A stretch of DNA of 7,503 nucleotides, from contig JAEUVL010000300.1 in NCBI GenBank assembly GCA_016786965.1, positions 1-7,503 of the forward strand, read 5' to 3'. Source of the DNA: Chitinophagaceae bacterium. GTDB lineage: Bacteria > Bacteroidota > Bacteroidia > Chitinophagales > Chitinophagaceae. The notes under the pieces are model-generated. The model had not been told where the DNA came from and did no database searches. It saw only the letters and a list, made by a program, of their open reading frames with translations. Positions 5,783-7,503 of this stretch are shown here, in pieces. The position numbers were made by a program, and so were the translations under genes. Each line of letters opens with the position of its first letter. Position 1 is the first letter of the stretch.

Positions 5783-7503
5783 ATGAAACAGTTAACTCTT
5801 TTTGCCACTCTTATTTTTTTGATGGCTGCAGTAAATGCACAAAACGTAGGCATTGGCACTTCCGAACCCTATAATAGACTACAGGTTAACGGTAGCCTGC
5901 TGGTAACTGTACCCACTACCAGCACCAACACGACCCCAACGGCGGCGCAAATAAAAACCATCATTAATGGCAGCACAGTTTCTTTTGTTGCAGGTGATTC
6001 CACAGGTCGCATTTATGATCCCGGCGGGCCAGCCGGTAACTACCTGGCCAACCTCACGGGATTTACACTTATCAATGCAGGCCCGGTCGGTTCGGGCATT
6101 GAAATTACTGTTGAATCAATGAACCTTGCTGGCGGAGATTCATTAATTATAAAAGAAACATCATCTTCCACCACCAATCTGCTGGCGGTAGGCAATGGTT
6201 ACTCCACTACCGGCAAATGGGTTTTTAACAGCAGCCGGTTATACCTCATATTTAAAAGTAATGCCGATGCAAATGTGGGTACAGGGTTTTCATTATTGTT
6301 TAAGCGGTTATATACTGATGGTGCCGCACTGCAAAATGTAACCGGGTACCTTGGTAACGGTTTGTTTTTTGATGCGAAGAACGGAGCATTCAGAACCGGC
6401 AATATAAATACTTCCGCTATCGGGCTGTATTCTTCGGCTATGGGTAACAATACTACAGCCAGCGGTAATTATTCTTTTGCCGCCGGTCAGAATAATGAGA
6501 CCACCGGTTCTTCATCCGTTGCATTAGGTGCTAATAATGAAGCAACAGGAGATTTGTCCACTGCATTGGGCTCAAATACAGAGGCTCAGGGACTTGCATC
6601 CACTGCACTCGGCAGCTTTACCATTGCCAGCGGAGATTATTCCACCGCTATGGGCAGGTCTTCAAGGGCAAGCGGCAACGCCTCCGTTGCGATGGGAAGT
6701 GTTTCCAATGCCAGTGCAGATTACGCAACCTCCATGGGCAGATATACAGACGCTACCGGTTATGCCGCTACCGCCATGGGCGACAGTACCCTGGCCGATG
6801 GCCCCATTTCGTTTGCCAGTGGATTTCGTACAACCGCCAGCGGCAATGGTTCCTCATCTATGGGCAGGTATACGAGGGCAAGCGGCTTTGCAGCTACCGC
6901 CCTGGGCGACAGTACCCAGGCCAGCGGCCCCATATCATTTGCCAGCGGGCTTCGTACAACCGCAAGTGGGCGACAGGCTACTTCCATGGGAGAGGGTACG
7001 GAAGCCAGCGGAGACCGTTCTACCGCAATGGGATTTTTTAGCACAGCCAGCGGATCAAATGCAATAGCCATGGGCAACAGTACTATTGCCAGCGGAAGAA
7101 ACGCAACAGCCATGGGAGAAAGCACAATCGCCAGCGGAAATGAATCTACCGCAATAGGTTTCTTCACCACTTCCAGCGGAGACCGCTCTATCGCAATGGG
7201 CAGTTTTGTATCTGCCAATAATCAAACAGGCGCATTAATCATTGGCGACTATTCCACTTCAACTATATTGAATTCAACCACACCCAACAGCTTCCGGGCA
7301 AGGTTCGAAGGAGGCTACCGTTTTTTCACCAGTTCGGCTGCCATAACCAGCGAAAGCTGTTTACTGGCAGGCGGCAGTAATGCCTGGAGTACTACCAGCG
7401 ATGTAAGAACGAAAGAGAACTTTGAACCGGTGAATGGTGAAGATTTTTTACGAAAGATATCACTAATGAATCTTACCAGCTGGAACTATAAAAAACAAAA
7501 CCC
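5783..7503 (+). CDS. CUB-like / YadA-head / Peptidase_S74 fibre protein (gene 4, 3' partial)
   Basis: The frame is open from ATG 5783 to the right edge (573 complete codons). Residues 1-20 are a signal peptide ending VNAQ, then NVGIGTSEP (21-29) and LQVNG. Residues about 68-176 resemble a CUB domain: GRIYDPGGPAGNY, an alternating-strand core, GGDSLIIKE, then LYLIFKSN...GTGFSLLF. This is a recognition from pattern only. After an AFRTG connector, residues 215-480 are nineteen unbroken 14-residue YadA-head repeats. The sequence then leads to TSDVRTKENF, the start of a Peptidase_S74 intramolecular chaperone domain, with S539 and K544 at the five-residue spacing of the Ser-Lys dyad known in phage endosialidase and MYRF. 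KISLMNLTSWNYKKQN follows before the window ends. In this family the chaperone drives trimerisation and then cuts itself off. Gene 4 starts 67 bases after gene 3 with an A-rich AAGAAAAAAG before the ATG, suggesting co-transcription. Confidence 0.9.
   Translation, partial: MKQLTLFATLIFLMAAVNAQNVGIGTSEPYNRLQVNGSLLVTVPTTSTNTTPTAAQIKTIINGSTVSFVAGDSTGRIYDPGGPAGNYLANLTGFTLINAGPVGSGIEITVESMNLAGGDSLIIKETSSSTTNLLAVGNGYSTTGKWVFNSSRLYLIFKSNADANVGTGFSLLFKRLYTDGAALQNVTGYLGNGLFFDAKNGAFRTGNINTSAIGLYSSAMGNNTTASGNYSFAAGQNNETTGSSSVALGANNEATGDLSTALGSNTEAQGLASTALGSFTIASGDYSTAMGRSSRASGNASVAMGSVSNASADYATSMGRYTDATGYAATAMGDSTLADGPISFASGFRTTASGNGSSSMGRYTRASGFAATALGDSTQASGPISFASGLRTTASGRQATSMGEGTEASGDRSTAMGFFSTASGSNAIAMGNSTIASGRNATAMGESTIASGNESTAIGFFTTSSGDRSIAMGSFVSANNQTGALIIGDYSTSTILNSTTPNSFRARFEGGYRFFTSSAAITSESCLLAGGSNAWSTTSDVRTKENFEPVNGEDFLRKISLMNLTSWNYKKQN
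5983..6313 (+). other. CUB-like domain coding region in gene 4
   Basis: The segment encodes residues about 67-177. CUB-family features visible are an initial G-x-I-x-D/S-P-G-G-P-x-x-N-Y turn, hydrophobic alternating strands, an acidic G-D-S-L-I-I strand, and a terminal F-K-S-N...G-T-G-F-S-L-L-F. Disulphide cysteines typical of animal CUB domains are absent, as is usual in bacterial versions. A profile search would be needed to confirm it. Confidence 0.55.
6425..7222 (+). repeat. Nineteen 42-base YadA-head repeats in gene 4
   Basis: The 798 bases are exactly 19 x 42 with no indel. The protein consensus is xxSTAMGxxTxASG, from LYSSAMGNNTTASG to DRSIAMGSFVSANN. Trimeric YadA-type heads use 14-residue turns like these to build a left-handed beta-roll. 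ATGGGC/ATGGGA recurs at a fixed position in many units. Confidence 0.9.
6719..6970 (+). repeat. 126-base higher-order duplication within the gene 4 head
   Basis: Units 8-10 (6719-6844) and 11-13 (6845-6970) form two copies of a three-unit block. Both carry SMGRYT, then TA(M/L)GDST, then PISFASG(F/L)RTTASG. The last two units of each block are about 82% identical at DNA level (roughly 69 of 84 bases), whereas the first unit is more diverged. This points to head growth by three-unit steps. Confidence 0.7.
7397..7503 (+). other. Start of Peptidase_S74 self-cleaving chaperone domain
   Basis: SDVRTKENFEPV begins at codon 539. The motif S-D-x-R-x-K matches the autocleavage site known from the tailspike/MYRF family, where cleavage occurs just before or at the serine. 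The remaining part of the domain lies beyond the right edge, so completeness cannot be judged. Confidence 0.8.

Noticed and set aside
6528..7218. Open frames in other phases over the gene 4 head (plus strand 6528-7067, minus strand 6760-7218)
   Set aside because: Both are proline-rich repeat shadows created by 42-base units in phase; the true frame has the signal peptide, the S74 motif and family consensus.
6425..7222. CRISPR-like regular 42-base periodicity
   Set aside because: The units are contiguous, in frame, without unique spacers, and encode a known protein repeat.
1..7503. Diversity-generating retroelement (template/variable repeat with adenine-specific changes)
   Set aside because: No reverse transcriptase is present and the paralogous segments differ at all base types, not only at adenines.

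Overview
The window looks like a chromosomal segment of a member of the Bacteroidota, probably a Chitinophagales- or Sphingobacteriales-like bacterium. The evidence is Sec signal peptides ending in A-Q, A-rich translation starts without a clear Shine-Dalgarno, promoter-like pairs of the Bacteroidetes type (TTG about 20 bases before a TAnnTTTG-like box), and proteins built from VGIGTxxP, KGxLxPRM, NTAxG and YadA-head modules that are typical of this phylum. No tRNA, rRNA, CRISPR, integrase or transposase is visible.

Layout. Bases 1-192 hold a possible tail of an upstream gene and the first copy of a leader/promoter repeat. Gene 1 (193-1224) encodes a secreted fibre-like protein. The 441-base gap 1225-1665 holds a 103-base imperfect palindrome, a small frameshifted remnant of a secreted protein, and the second leader copy. 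Gene 2 (1666-3102) encodes a secreted seven-repeat FG-GAP beta-propeller. A hairpin (3121-3141) and the third leader copy follow. Gene 3 (3295-5715) encodes an 806-residue fibre protein with two kinds of head repeat and three VGIG collars. Gene 4 (5783 to beyond the right edge) encodes a signal peptide, a CUB-like domain, nineteen exactly 14-residue YadA-head repeats and the start of a Peptidase_S74 self-cleaving chaperone domain.

How the genes relate. All four are co-oriented paralogues at the 5' end: signal peptide, then N-V-G-I-G-T directly after the predicted cleavage site. They diverge completely downstream. Genes 1-3 also share their upstream DNA; leaders 1 and 3 align over 102 bases without a gap. 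Gene 4 lacks this leader and probably depends on the gene 3 transcript. The locus therefore looks like an expanding, recombining family of surface or appendage fibres with a constant 5' cassette and variable payloads. The function of each fibre (adhesion, binding, phage-like tail) is not shown by the sequence, and no outer-membrane translocator, type IX sorting domain or anchor is visible in the complete proteins.
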